A stretch of DNA of 11,038 nucleotides from Acidobacteriota bacterium (GCA_030609765.1 JAUWTE010000055.1:1-11038); one strand, 5' to 3'. Numbered from the stretch's first letter, positions 1 to 7,466 are shown. The notes: generated from the sequence alone by a model not told the origin. Numbers and translations are program-made.

Positions 1-11
1 AGGAGCGCAGG

Positions 12-1427
12 CTAGGTGATCCGAACTTCGTAGTTGATGGCGTAGCGACCTAGGGCCTCGTCGATCTGCTGGGTCAGAAGGCTCGAGTCAGCGTCGGGCG
101 CGGCTTTCACTGCCACTTCAGCGATCGTGCCATGGGTAGTGTGGGGACCCGCCTTCACGGTCACCTGCTCTACACCCTCTAGGGCCCGCACATCTTGCGC
201 GAAGACATCCTCGATCTCCCACCACGTGAGCTGTGGCTTGAAGACTTTCCCCACGGCCGTCTGCGGCAGTTCTTTAACGACGCGGATGTCCTTCGGTGCG
301 GCGGCGCGCTCGTCGGCATGCTGGGTGGCATAGGCCAGCAGATCCTGCTCTGAGACCATGGCTCCCGGATTGAGCTGGACGTAGACGACAGGCTGCTCCC
401 CGATCCGCGGATGCGGGCGACCCACGGCAGCCGCCAGGGCAACTGCCGGATGACTGCGCAATGGGGCCTCGATCAGGATCGGGTCGATGTTGTGACCGCC
501 GCGCAGGATGAGCTCCTTCTGTCTGCCGGTGAGCCAGAAATAGCCGTCGCCGTCGACACGCCCTAGGTCGCCGGTGCTCAACCAAGCTCCCTTTCCGTCG
601 CCGTCATCAATCCAGGCCTCGTAGTCCCGGGCCGACTCGAGGTAGCCGGGAAATACATTGGGCCCTCGCACCACCACCATGCCGATCTCCTCGGGCTCGC
701 AATCGCGCTCGTACTTGCACTCCTCGTCCACGATCACCGTCTTCATCTGCTGGTGCGGCAAACGGAACCCAATCGAGCCCACGCGGCGCTCTCCATAGGG
801 TGGGTTCAAAGAGCTGATGCAGGCTGCCTCGGTGAGACCGTAGCCCTCGAGGATGGACACGTTCATCTTCTCCTCGAAGCGCTTGTACACATCCACCGGC
901 ATCGGCGCTGCCCCGCATATGGCGAACTCGAGCGAGCTGATGTCGGCATCGCCGGTGGGCACGTCCATCAGGGCACTGAATAGCGCGGGGACTCCGCTGA
1001 AGAAGTTGAGGCGGTACTTTTCGACGATCTTCCAGAAGTTCTTGATCACGCCCTCGTCGCGATAGCCCAGTGGCGTGCCAAGCACGACCGCGGCACCGTT
1101 GCCCCACGGGATCAGCCCGGTCACCACGACCGCGTTGACGTGAAACAGGGGCAGGCCGCAGAACATGACCTTGCCCGGGCCGATCGTGATGTTCTGTGAT
1201 GCCGCCCAGGCGTCGAAGACTTCGTTGAGGTGAGTATGCTCGGCAATTTTGGGCGCCCCGGTCGTGCCGCCCGTATGGAAGTAGGAGGCGATATCGCCCG
1301 GCTTGATCACCCGCTTGCTGACCAGGTTCTCTGAAGGATAGTCCCCGACCAGCTCATCGAAATCGAGGATCTCCTGCTCGCCGCTCAGCCTGGCGAGCAG
1401 TGCGGGGTCGCTTTCGCCCTCCAGCAA
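12..1427 (-). CDS. Acyl-CoA synthetase (AMP-forming), C-terminal part of interrupted gene
   Basis: This is the larger part of an ANL-superfamily enzyme that activates a carboxylic (probably fatty) acid through an acyl-adenylate and passes it to CoA in the cytoplasm. Numbering from the TTG codon at 1427, I see the ATP-binding P-loop HTGGTTGAPK (51-60), EGYGLTEAA (194-202), STGDLGRVDGDGYFWLTG (284-301) followed by RQKELILRGGHNID (302-315), and the catalytic lysine in AVGK (Lys394). After it comes a short extra tail ending YEVRIT, as I remember from the PRK07529-type synthetases. The N-terminal third lies directly upstream in the same frame, separated only by a TGA stop. No independent start is convincing: the first codon is a TTG touching the TGA, and the region before it (GGGAAG) is at best a weak ribosome site. 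It may be the 3' part of a pseudogene, or be made by termination-reinitiation. Family assignment is firm; the substrate is not known. Confidence 0.85.
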   Translation of the reverse strand: MLEGESDPALLARLSGEQEILDFDELVGDYPSENLVSKRVIKPGDIASYFHTGGTTGAPKIAEHTHLNEVFDAWAASQNITIGPGKVMFCGLPLFHVNAVVVTGLIPWGNGAAVVLGTPLGYRDEGVIKNFWKIVEKYRLNFFSGVPALFSALMDVPTGDADISSLEFAICGAAPMPVDVYKRFEEKMNVSILEGYGLTEAACISSLNPPYGERRVGSIGFRLPHQQMKTVIVDEECKYERDCEPEEIGMVVVRGPNVFPGYLESARDYEAWIDDGDGKGAWLSTGDLGRVDGDGYFWLTGRQKELILRGGHNIDPILIEAPLRSHPAVALAAAVGRPHPRIGEQPVVYVQLNPGAMVSEQDLLAYATQHADERAAAPKDIRVVKELPQTAVGKVFKPQLTWWEIEDVFAQDVRALEGVEQVTVKAGPHTTHGTIAEVAVKAAPDADSSLLTQQIDEALGRYAINYEVRIT

Positions 1428-1430
1428 TCA
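1428..1430 (-). other. Single in-frame TGA interrupting the acyl-CoA synthetase
   Basis: The codons around it on the minus strand read AAG GTC GGG AAG TGA TTG CTG GAG. Both sides are in the same frame and both belong to one synthetase, so one base change would restore the gene. Causes to separate are a true nonsense mutation, a base-call error in the assembly, readthrough, or restart at the adjacent TTG. The nadC gene in this window ends on TGA at its normal family length, so TGA acts as a stop here. Confidence 0.85.
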
Positions 1431-2039
1431 CTTCCCGACCTTTTTTCGGTGTAGGAGTGTCGCGTCCTTGGCCTGCCTATCGCCACCGCGCCGTGAAAGG
1501 AAGCACGCCATGAGCTTCTTGATGCCGGTCAGGTATTGGCAAGGATCGACCTGGAGAATCGTCTGCAGGGTCGGCACCTCCCGGCGCACGAGGTCGACCT
1601 TCTCCCAGATATCGGTCTTCGGGAACGGCGCCAACGTCACCAAGACCCTCGTGCCGGCGGCACGCATGATCTCGACAATCTGGGCCGACTCGAGGAGAGG
1701 ATTGATGGGATTGACGATTCCCGTTGCCTCAGCGCCCCAGATGGTGAGAAAAGCCTGGGGCAGATTCGGCAGTACCATCGAGACCACGTCTCTGGGCCCG
1801 ACGCCCAGGTCGTAGAACATATTCGCGGTCTGGTTGATGCGCCCGAGGAGCTCGCGATGGGTGAGCTCTGTCGGTTGGTCGTAGCCCGTCCCTTGCATGA
1901 AAAAGGCGAGCGCCAGGCAATTGCCACCGATGGCGGCCCCACGTTGGAGCATCTCATAGGTGCTGGACGGGAGGTCGTATTCGTCCAGGGGCACCTGCTC
2001 GATGGTCTCGATGTCGGCAAGCGTAGCGATTCGGGACAT
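1428..2039 (-). CDS. Acyl-CoA synthetase, N-terminal part ending at in-frame TGA
   Basis: This is the N-terminal 203 residues of the same acyl-CoA synthetase. It opens MSRIATLADIETIEQVPLDE and carries the typical early block of the family: TANMFYDLGVGPRDVVSMVL, then LPQAFLTIWGAEATGIVNPI, then a Rossmann-like AGTRVLVTLAPFPKTDIW stretch. The start is well supported: an AGAAGGA Shine-Dalgarno (complement of 2046-2052) sits 6 bases before the ATG. The coding frame continues past the TGA (1428-1430) without a shift, so the full reading frame would be 675 codons including the TGA. The interruption falls in a basic, variable linker (FLSRRGGDRQAKDATLLHRK) between the N-terminal block and the P-loop, not in a conserved motif. 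Alone, this part lacks the ATP-binding loop and the catalytic lysine and should be inactive. It is divergently arranged with the secreted-protein gene at 2248. Confidence 0.8.
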   Translation of the reverse strand: MSRIATLADIETIEQVPLDEYDLPSSTYEMLQRGAAIGGNCLALAFFMQGTGYDQPTELTHRELLGRINQTANMFYDLGVGPRDVVSMVLPNLPQAFLTIWGAEATGIVNPINPLLESAQIVEIMRAAGTRVLVTLAPFPKTDIWEKVDLVRREVPTLQTILQVDPCQYLTGIKKLMACFLSRRGGDRQAKDATLLHRKKVGK

Positions 2040-2086
2040 CCGAAGTCCTTCTGGCGGGTCGCACTGAGCGGCAACAGCGATTCTAC

Positions 2087-2106
2087 CCCGGATTCCTCAA
2101 CGGGTC
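2087..2106 (+). repeat. Dispersed 20-bp repeat, copy 1
   Basis: The sequence CCCGGATTCCTCAACGGGTC matches 8520-8539 at 19 of 20 positions in the same orientation. Both copies are outside genes. The ends CCCG and CGGG could pair as a 4-bp stem around a 10-base loop. Confidence 0.6.
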
Positions 2107-2235
2107 GCGAGGCGCGCGTATTCAGCATTCTGTGGCCACATCGCCCTGCAAGCCGTCGCGAGGGTGCATCAAGATGTGTCTATACCACGTCATAGCTGGC
2201 GAGTTACCCTTTTCCCCACTGATTTCGACGGATAT

Positions 2236-2240
2236 GGAGG
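2236..2240 (+). promoter_or_regulatory. Ribosome binding site fixing the start at 2248
   Basis: GGAGG lies 7 bases before the ATG at 2248. The upstream in-frame ATG at 2164 has no such site, and only the 2248 start puts a signal peptide at the N-terminus. Confidence 0.75.
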
Positions 2241-2247
2241 GTGGCTC

Positions 2248-2934
2248 ATGAGAAACCTGAACGTTGCGGTGGGTGTGCTCGTGCTGCTGGTCTTGTCTGC
2301 CGCGCTGGTGAGTTTGGCGAGGGCCGACACTGTCTACCTCAAGAACGGGCGATCGATCCACAGCTCGATGGTTCGAGTCGAGGAAAACCGCGTCGTCGTG
2401 AAGCAGTATGAGGGTATGGTGGCTTTCCCCATGGAGATCGTTGATCGGGTCGAGGAGAACAATCGGGTCGAGCCGGGGGGCTACGTACCGCCGCAGCCTG
2501 AGCCGGAGTTCGAGCTTGTGCCGGAGGGCGATGCAGAGGTGGAGAGCGATCCAGATGTGGAGAGCGATCCGGATGTGGAGAGCGATGCGCCTGCGGAAGG
2601 CGACGCAGGGGCTGAGGGCGCCACTCCTGAGGAAGGAGCGGCACAGCCCGAGGAAGGCCAGGCCGCAGCAGACCCGGCCGCACAGCCGGACCCGCCCGAG
2701 GACCCGAGGCGAGATCAAGCCTACTGGCAGGGGCGCTTGCGTCCGATCTTCAGCCAAATGGACCGAGCCGAGACCGAGCGCACGGAGTCCGTGCAACTGG
2801 CGCAGACGAGCGCCGAGGCCCAGCGGCAGCTCGATCGTATCGATCGGCGCCTCGCCGACCTCGAAACACAGGCCGAGGCCATCCGAACGGAGGCACGTCG
2901 CCTGAACGTGCCACCAGGCTGGCTACGCCGCTAG
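2248..2934 (+). CDS. Secreted protein with acidic repeat linker and C-terminal coiled coil
   Basis: This 228-residue exported protein has unknown function. Residues 1-26 form a clear Sec signal peptide (MRNLNVAVGVLVLLVLSAAL, then VSLARA, cleavage after Ala26). Residues 27-75 are a small beta-rich module starting DTVYLKNGRSI and including VVKQYEGMVAFPMEIVDRVE; modules opening with a similar DT-YLKNG phrase occur in many exported proteins of environmental bacteria, by my recollection. Residues 76-155 are an acidic Pro/Glu/Asp/Ala linker with three EVESDP-type repeats. Residues 160-220 are charged and probably helical (QLDRIDRRLADLETQAEAIR), consistent with a coiled coil. There is no lipobox cysteine and no other cysteine, so it is likely free in the periplasm or surface-bound through the helix. 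It converges on the beta-propeller gene with only 3 bases between the stop codons. The start is chosen from GGAGG and the signal peptide. Confidence 0.8.
   Translation: MRNLNVAVGVLVLLVLSAALVSLARADTVYLKNGRSIHSSMVRVEENRVVVKQYEGMVAFPMEIVDRVEENNRVEPGGYVPPQPEPEFELVPEGDAEVESDPDVESDPDVESDAPAEGDAGAEGATPEEGAAQPEEGQAAADPAAQPDPPEDPRRDQAYWQGRLRPIFSQMDRAETERTESVQLAQTSAEAQRQLDRIDRRLADLETQAEAIRTEARRLNVPPGWLRR
2536..2589 (+). repeat. Three tandem 18-bp units within the acidic linker
   Basis: Units lie at 2536-2553, 2554-2571 and 2572-2589, with consensus GATGTGGAGAGCGATCCG and one or two differences each. They encode EVESDP, DVESDP and DVESDA. The near identity at DNA level points to recent slippage, so copy number may vary between strains. 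Confidence 0.8.
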
Positions 2935-2937
2935 CTC

Positions 2938-5900
2938 CTACATTTCCGGCAGCAACGCGATTCCCGCCGTGCGGGTCAGGTTGCGGAATTCCGAGATCTC
3001 TTCATCGAACAGGGCGCTGAGATCGGTGAGGATGGTCTCGATCATGTGGCGGGCCTGCCGCACATAGGCCTCGTCGGTCGAGCTCGGCGCGTCCCACGAT
3101 GAGGTCAAACGCATCAGGGCCTGACTGACCTCCGCCATGGCATCCTCCTGCGCGACGATGCCCTTGGTGTCGGGCGGCGTGCGCAGGCGCCCCTCCAGGG
3201 CGGCGAGCTTTTTGTTGATCTCACCTCCCATCTTGACGAGCTGCCCGTAAGGGTCTTGCTCGGCCTGCTCGCCTTCTTGGCCCTGAGTCTCAGCACCGAG
3301 CTCCTCATGCAAACCTGCGGCCCCCTCTCCTGCGGCCTCCTTTTCGGCCTTTTGCGCCGCCTGGGCTTTCTTCACAATCACGTCGATGTCGGCACGCGTC
3401 TCGATGATCCGCACGATCGCGTCGACCACGGTCTCTTGCAGAGCACCGGCCTCTTGGATGGCAACCCATTTCGCCTGACGGTCGGCACCGGTTACCTTCG
3501 ACCGCGGATCAGTGAGTACCTCGATCGAGCCCTCGATCTCGTGGTCTCCGAGCGAGATCTTCATGCCGTACGTGCCGGCCGGTACCTCGGGACCACCCCC
3601 GAACAGCATTTCCATCATCGGATCACCACCGCCGGGAGGCTGCTTGAAGCCGTCGCGCCGGAGGTTCCAGACGGCCCGATTCAGGCCGGCCTTGGCCGGG
3701 CCCTTCATCGAGCGGACCTTCTTGCCGGAGGCGCCGGTGATCGTGATATCGACCTGCGGCCCCCCACCGGGTCCGGCCATTCCCATCATCTCGGCCATCG
3801 CCAGCATCTCCGGGGACGGCGCGCCGGCGGGAGGACCTGCCGGCGTTTCCTCGCCCTCCTGACCCTCCTGCTGCTTCTCGGGGTGGACCGAGTAGGTGAT
3901 CATGGCGCCGTACGGGCGGTTCTCCCCGAGAAACTCGCCCTGTATGGCAAACAGGCCCCCCGGTGGGAAGAAGGCACGGTACTGCTGCGCCGGAGGAATC
4001 TCGAAAAGAAACAACGGCTCGGCCAGCACTTCCTTGGAGACGCTGCGCAGCGGCCGAATGTCATCGAGGATGTAGATCCCGCGGCCGTGCGTGGCGATGA
4101 CCAGGTCATGATCTCGCGGATGAACGATGAGGTCCATTACAGACGCCGTAGGCACGCCATGAGTCCACTTCATCCAGCTCGCGCCACCGTCCTGTGAAAC
4201 GTAGAGACCAAACTCGGTGCCCAGAAACAGCAGGTTCTCATCAACGGGGTCTTGCGCAATCACCAGTACGTAGCCGTCGATGTTGTCGGTTACCAGGCTG
4301 GTCCAGGTGGCACCGAAGTCATCGGTGCGGAAGGCGTACGGCGTCCAGTTGGACCGCCGGTGATCCTCGAGCACGACGAAGGCGGTGGCAGGATCGAACT
4401 TCGAGGGCTCGACGTGCGGAATCCAAGTGTGTTCCGGCACGCCGGGCAAGTCGGCCTCGAGGCTCGACCAGCTCGTTCCTCCATCTTGGGTGACGTGCAG
4501 ACGACCATCGTCGGTGCCGACCCAGATCACGTCACGCTGCACCGGGCTCGGCGCAATGGAGATGATGGTGGTGTAGTTCTCGGCCCCGGTGACGTCGGGC
4601 GTGAGGCCGCCGCTGTCTTCCTGCTGCTGCCACTCGGGATTGTTGGTCGTCAGGTCGGGGCTGATTACCTGCCAGTTGTCGCCACGGTCGGTAGATTTAT
4701 GCAGATGTTGGCTACCGTAATAAACGGTGTTCGCATCGAACGGATCGACCGCCATGCCGGCGCTCCAGTTGAAGCGCAGCTCCTCGCCGCCCGGGTGCTC
4801 CGCGGTCTCGAGCTCGTCCGGGAAGATCATCTTGATCTCGCCGGTGCGCATGTCCCAGCGTGACAGCATGCCTCCCTGTGACATCCCGTAGCCGACCTCG
4901 GTTTCACCCGGCACGACCTGGGTATCGAAACCGTCACCGAAGAAAACCGACTGCCAGTGGAAGTTGCGGATGAAGCCAGGGCCGAATCCGCCCTCCCAAA
5001 CTGCGCTCGGGCCACGCCACGAGCCATTGTCCTGCAGGCCGCCGTATACGTTGTAGGGAACGTCCATGTCGACGCCGACGTGGTAGTACTGCGACAGCGG
5101 CAGGTTGCGCACGAACTGCCAGTTGTCGCCACGGTCGTTGCTGATCGCCAGACCGCCGTCGTTGCCGTCGAAGATCAGGTCGGGATTGTCCGGGTGCACC
5201 CAGAAAGCATGGTGATCGGGATGTGCGGACATGAACGGCACGAGAACAGAAAAGGTCTTGCCGCCATCGAGCGAGACTCTGACGATGCTGGCAACGTTGT
5301 AGACGCGGTCGGGAATCTCCGGATCGACACGAATGTTGCCGTAGTAGAAGGGGCGGTCGGCGATGTCAGGGTCGCTGTTGACCGTCCGCCATTTGCGGCC
5401 GCCATCATCCGAGCGCAGCAGCACGCTCTTTTCTGCTTCTACCAGGGCGTAGACAATGCTGGGATCAGAATCCGAGATCGCCACGCCCATGCGGCCGAGC
5501 TCACCCCGCGGCATGCCGTCCTCTACCTCAAACTGCTTCCAGTTCTCGCCGCCGTCGTAGGTGACGTAGAGGCCCGAGCCGGGGCCACCAGACTTGAAGA
5601 AGAAGGGCCAGCGCCGAAACTCCCACATTGCGGCAAACAGCTTGTTCGGATTGACCGGGTCCATGACCAGCTCCGTGGCGCCGGTCTTTTCGTCGACGTA
5701 GAGGATCTTCGCCCAGGTCTCACCGCCGTCGGTGGTCTTGAACACACCGCGCTCCTCGTTTTCGCCCCAGGCCTGGCCGAGGGCCCCCACGTAGGCGATA
5801 TCGGGGTCCGTCGGGTGCAACACGATGCGGTGAATTCGCTCGGTCTTCTCCAGTCCGAGGTGCTCCCAGGTGTCGCCACCATCGATCGACTTGAAGATGC

Positions 5901-6342
5901 CCTTGCCGCCCGAGACGCTGTTGCGCGGGTTCCCCTCGCCCGTGCCCACCCAAATGACGTCAGGGCTGGCCTGGAAGATCTCCAGGTCGCCGATCGAGTG
6001 CACCGGCTGGTCGTCGAAGATCGGTTCCCAGCTCATGCCTCCGTCGGTCGTCTTCCATACGCCACCGGTGGCGGCGCCGATGTAGATGACCTTGGGATCA
6101 GTGACCACGGCATCGATGGTCGTGATTCGCCCGCTCATCCCTGCCGGCCCGATGGAACGGGCCTTCATTCCGGCCAGCAGCTCGGGGTCGACCGCGGCCG
6201 CCTGGTCCTGCGCCGGTGCGACGAGCGCTCCGTCGGTCGTGAGGATCGGATCGCTGGCGAGAGCAGGCATTACCAACCCCGCCACGAGCAGAAAAGCGAA
6301 ACAGGCAGGTAGTGTCTTGCGGGTGAAGAGCGTCGTGCTCAT
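2938..6342 (-). CDS. Secreted Asp-box (BNR/VPS10-like) beta-propeller protein
   Basis: This 1134-residue exported protein belongs to the large sortilin/BNR-like family often labelled 'glycosyl hydrolase'. A signal peptide covers residues 1-29 (LPACFAFLLVAGLVMPALA before SDP). Eleven Asp-box motifs follow, for example TTDGGMSW 98-105, SIDGGDTW 152-159, TTDGGETW 203-210, TYDGGENW 261-268, STDRGDNW 550-557, TQDGGTSW 618-625 and SQDGGASW 716-723. They fit one or two beta-propellers spanning about 60-760. Residues 805-935 look like a beta-sandwich of the FlgD-like type (ITITGASGKKVRS, GLNRAVWNLRRDG, PAGTYGMKISLGD), with a Met/Gly/Pro-rich insertion at about 824-862. Residues 950-1134 are mainly helical. 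Enzymatic activity is not shown: Asp boxes are structural, and I cannot place sialidase active-site residues. Start: ATG at 6342 with GGAGGA (complement of 6346-6351) close before it. The frame stays open far upstream, but only this start gives a signal peptide. Confidence 0.9.
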   Translation of the reverse strand: MSTTLFTRKTLPACFAFLLVAGLVMPALASDPILTTDGALVAPAQDQAAAVDPELLAGMKARSIGPAGMSGRITTIDAVVTDPKVIYIGAATGGVWKTTDGGMSWEPIFDDQPVHSIGDLEIFQASPDVIWVGTGEGNPRNSVSGGKGIFKSIDGGDTWEHLGLEKTERIHRIVLHPTDPDIAYVGALGQAWGENEERGVFKTTDGGETWAKILYVDEKTGATELVMDPVNPNKLFAAMWEFRRWPFFFKSGGPGSGLYVTYDGGENWKQFEVEDGMPRGELGRMGVAISDSDPSIVYALVEAEKSVLLRSDDGGRKWRTVNSDPDIADRPFYYGNIRVDPEIPDRVYNVASIVRVSLDGGKTFSVLVPFMSAHPDHHAFWVHPDNPDLIFDGNDGGLAISNDRGDNWQFVRNLPLSQYYHVGVDMDVPYNVYGGLQDNGSWRGPSAVWEGGFGPGFIRNFHWQSVFFGDGFDTQVVPGETEVGYGMSQGGMLSRWDMRTGEIKMIFPDELETAEHPGGEELRFNWSAGMAVDPFDANTVYYGSQHLHKSTDRGDNWQVISPDLTTNNPEWQQQEDSGGLTPDVTGAENYTTIISIAPSPVQRDVIWVGTDDGRLHVTQDGGTSWSSLEADLPGVPEHTWIPHVEPSKFDPATAFVVLEDHRRSNWTPYAFRTDDFGATWTSLVTDNIDGYVLVIAQDPVDENLLFLGTEFGLYVSQDGGASWMKWTHGVPTASVMDLIVHPRDHDLVIATHGRGIYILDDIRPLRSVSKEVLAEPLFLFEIPPAQQYRAFFPPGGLFAIQGEFLGENRPYGAMITYSVHPEKQQEGQEGEETPAGPPAGAPSPEMLAMAEMMGMAGPGGGPQVDITITGASGKKVRSMKGPAKAGLNRAVWNLRRDGFKQPPGGGDPMMEMLFGGGPEVPAGTYGMKISLGDHEIEGSIEVLTDPRSKVTGADRQAKWVAIQEAGALQETVVDAIVRIIETRADIDVIVKKAQAAQKAEKEAAGEGAAGLHEELGAETQGQEGEQAEQDPYGQLVKMGGEINKKLAALEGRLRTPPDTKGIVAQEDAMAEVSQALMRLTSSWDAPSSTDEAYVRQARHMIETILTDLSALFDEEISEFRNLTRTAGIALLPEM

Positions 6343-6597
6343 GCGTCCTCCGGTAGTTGTTGATGGTGCTGGGGCGGTGCCTGGCAAACCGTGGCGGGGG
6401 TGCACTAAGAAGATGTCTCCGCCGTTCGTTGTCAATATGAGACTTTCCACCCAACAGGCAACGGAATCAACCCGCGGTGCGGGCCAACACGGCAGGTACG
6501 AGATCCGCCTCGAGGTCGGCGGTGAGTAAGCGCCGGCACGTCTGAGCAAGCACTGGGGCCCTGTTCGTGTCAAGATTTCACTACGAGGAGGATTCGC
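6343..6597. other. Divergent intergenic region, beta-propeller gene / nadC
   Basis: These 255 bases must hold the promoters of the beta-propeller gene (-) and the nadC-nadA operon (+). On the minus strand a perfect TTGACA (complement of 6430-6435) lies 87 bases before the beta-propeller start, but no good -10 follows at normal spacing. I see no recognisable NAD riboswitch, no NadR/NrtR operator I can name, and no small gene. Confidence 0.45.
6586..6592 (+). promoter_or_regulatory. Strong ribosome binding site for GTG-started nadC
   Basis: AGGAGGA lies 5 bases before the GTG at 6598. This settles a non-ATG start for nadC, and the protein then begins at the usual point of the family. Confidence 0.8.
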
Positions 6598-7440
6598 GTG
6601 AAGGCGCTCATTCGACAACGGCTGCTCGAGTTCCTCGAGGAGGACCTCGGCAGAGGCGATGTAACCAGCCAGGCCGTGATACCGCGGGGTACGCGGGCGG
6701 CGGGGCATGTGATCGCTCGCCAACCAGGCGTGGTGGCCGGCGTCGAGGAGTCGCTGATCCTCTGTGAGATAGCGGGGCTGGTGGGAGAGCCGCTGAAGCT
6801 GGATGGTGAGGATGTGGCGGCGGACGAGGCCGTCTTGTGGCTCGATGGTGCAGCCAGGGACATCCTTGGCGTCGAGCGCACGTTGCTGAACCTGCTCGGC
6901 CACATGAGCGGGATCGCCACTCAGGCGCGCGGCGCGGTCGAGTCCGTGCAAGGCACAAGGGCCCGCGTCGCTGCTACTCGAAAGACCCTGCCGGGATTGC
7001 GCTGGTTCGAAAAGAGGGCCGTTCAGCTTGGCGGGGCGGATCCGCACCGATTCGAGTTAGCGGATTCGGTTCTAATCAAGGATAATCATTTAGTAATCGT
7101 TTCAGACATCGTGGAGGCAGTCCGTCGAGGCAAGGCGGGCGCCAGCTTCACCCAGAAGATCGAGGTCGAAGTGGAGTCTCTCGAGGACGCCATGGTCGCG
7201 GCCGGAGCTGGCGCTGATGCCCTCCTGCTGGACAACATGTCGGCGGACGAAATCCGCAGTGTCGTGGCGGCTTTGGTGGAAGCGGGACTCAGGAATCAGG
7301 TGACGCTCGAGGCATCCGGCGGCATCTCCATCTCGGAGCTGAAACAGTACGCTGAGACGGGGGTCGACGTGATCTCGCTGGGGATGCTGACCATGTCAGC
7401 CCCGTTTTTTGATTTTTCATTCGAGATCAGCACACCCTGA
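6598..7440 (+). CDS. nadC: Nicotinate-nucleotide pyrophosphorylase (quinolinate phosphoribosyltransferase)
   Basis: NadC joins quinolinate to PRPP and decarboxylates it to nicotinate mononucleotide, the step that makes the pyridine nucleotide in de novo NAD synthesis. At 280 residues it has normal length. Landmarks are EEDLGRGDVTS (14-24), the ERTLLNLLGHMSGIAT block (93-108), ATRKTLPGLR (126-135), GGADPHRFELADSVLIKDNH (145-164), EVEVESLEDA (189-198), LLLDNMS (209-215), LEASGGIS (237-244) and GVDVISLGML (255-264). The arginines, lysines, His150 and acidic residues expected to hold quinolinate and PRPP are present. The GGxDxHRF variant and the hydrophobic C-terminus look more like archaeal/cyanobacterial NadC than the enterobacterial enzyme. 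It starts at GTG with a strong AGGAGGA site. It ends in TGA 26 bases before nadA, so the two are almost certainly one transcript. An AT-rich patch lies at 7051-7110. Confidence 0.95.
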   Translation: MKALIRQRLLEFLEEDLGRGDVTSQAVIPRGTRAAGHVIARQPGVVAGVEESLILCEIAGLVGEPLKLDGEDVAADEAVLWLDGAARDILGVERTLLNLLGHMSGIATQARGAVESVQGTRARVAATRKTLPGLRWFEKRAVQLGGADPHRFELADSVLIKDNHLVIVSDIVEAVRRGKAGASFTQKIEVEVESLEDAMVAAGAGADALLLDNMSADEIRSVVAALVEAGLRNQVTLEASGGISISELKQYAETGVDVISLGMLTMSAPFFDFSFEISTP

Positions 7441-7466
7441 AGAAGAATCAGAGGAATCAAGCAAAG

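Larger units (their letters stand above)
2040..2247. other. Divergent intergenic region, acyl-CoA synthetase / secreted protein
   Basis: These 208 bases separate two genes read away from each other, so both promoters should lie here. It holds one copy of the 20-bp repeat (2087-2106) and the ribosome sites of both genes. An open frame runs back to an ATG at 2164, but its extra 28 residues have no signal-peptide character and no Shine-Dalgarno. I could not pick out a convincing -35/-10 pair. Confidence 0.5.

Noticed and set aside
1428..1430. Selenocysteine codon in the acyl-CoA synthetase
   Set aside because: The TGA is in a variable linker between Lys and Leu, away from any active-site residue. 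The family has no known selenoprotein, and I saw no convincing stem-loop immediately 3' of it.
1440..1447. Programmed -1 frameshift that would restore the full synthetase
   Set aside because: The downstream part is in the zero frame, not the -1 frame. A -1 shift runs into a stop after about 30 codons.
2164..2247. Longer form of the secreted protein starting at 2164
   Set aside because: It has no ribosome site and would bury the signal peptide behind 28 polar residues. GGAGG before 2248 decides the start.
4957..6312. 451-codon open frame on the plus strand
   Set aside because: It is antisense to the repetitive GC-rich propeller gene and has the Val/Asp/Ala/Arg-rich composition of a shadow frame, with no recognisable motif.
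2938..6342. Call as an active sialidase
   Set aside because: Asp boxes are only structural. The catalytic arginine triad and Tyr/Glu pair cannot be placed, and the family is better described as BNR/VPS10-like.
6343..6597. NAD+-I (nadA motif) riboswitch before nadC
   Set aside because: The conserved unpaired segments I would expect were not found, and no convincing stem arrangement was seen.
6343..7047. 235-residue N-terminal extension of the propeller protein
   Set aside because: The open frame runs antisense through the nadC start and shows no domain. The signal peptide and ribosome site are at 6342.
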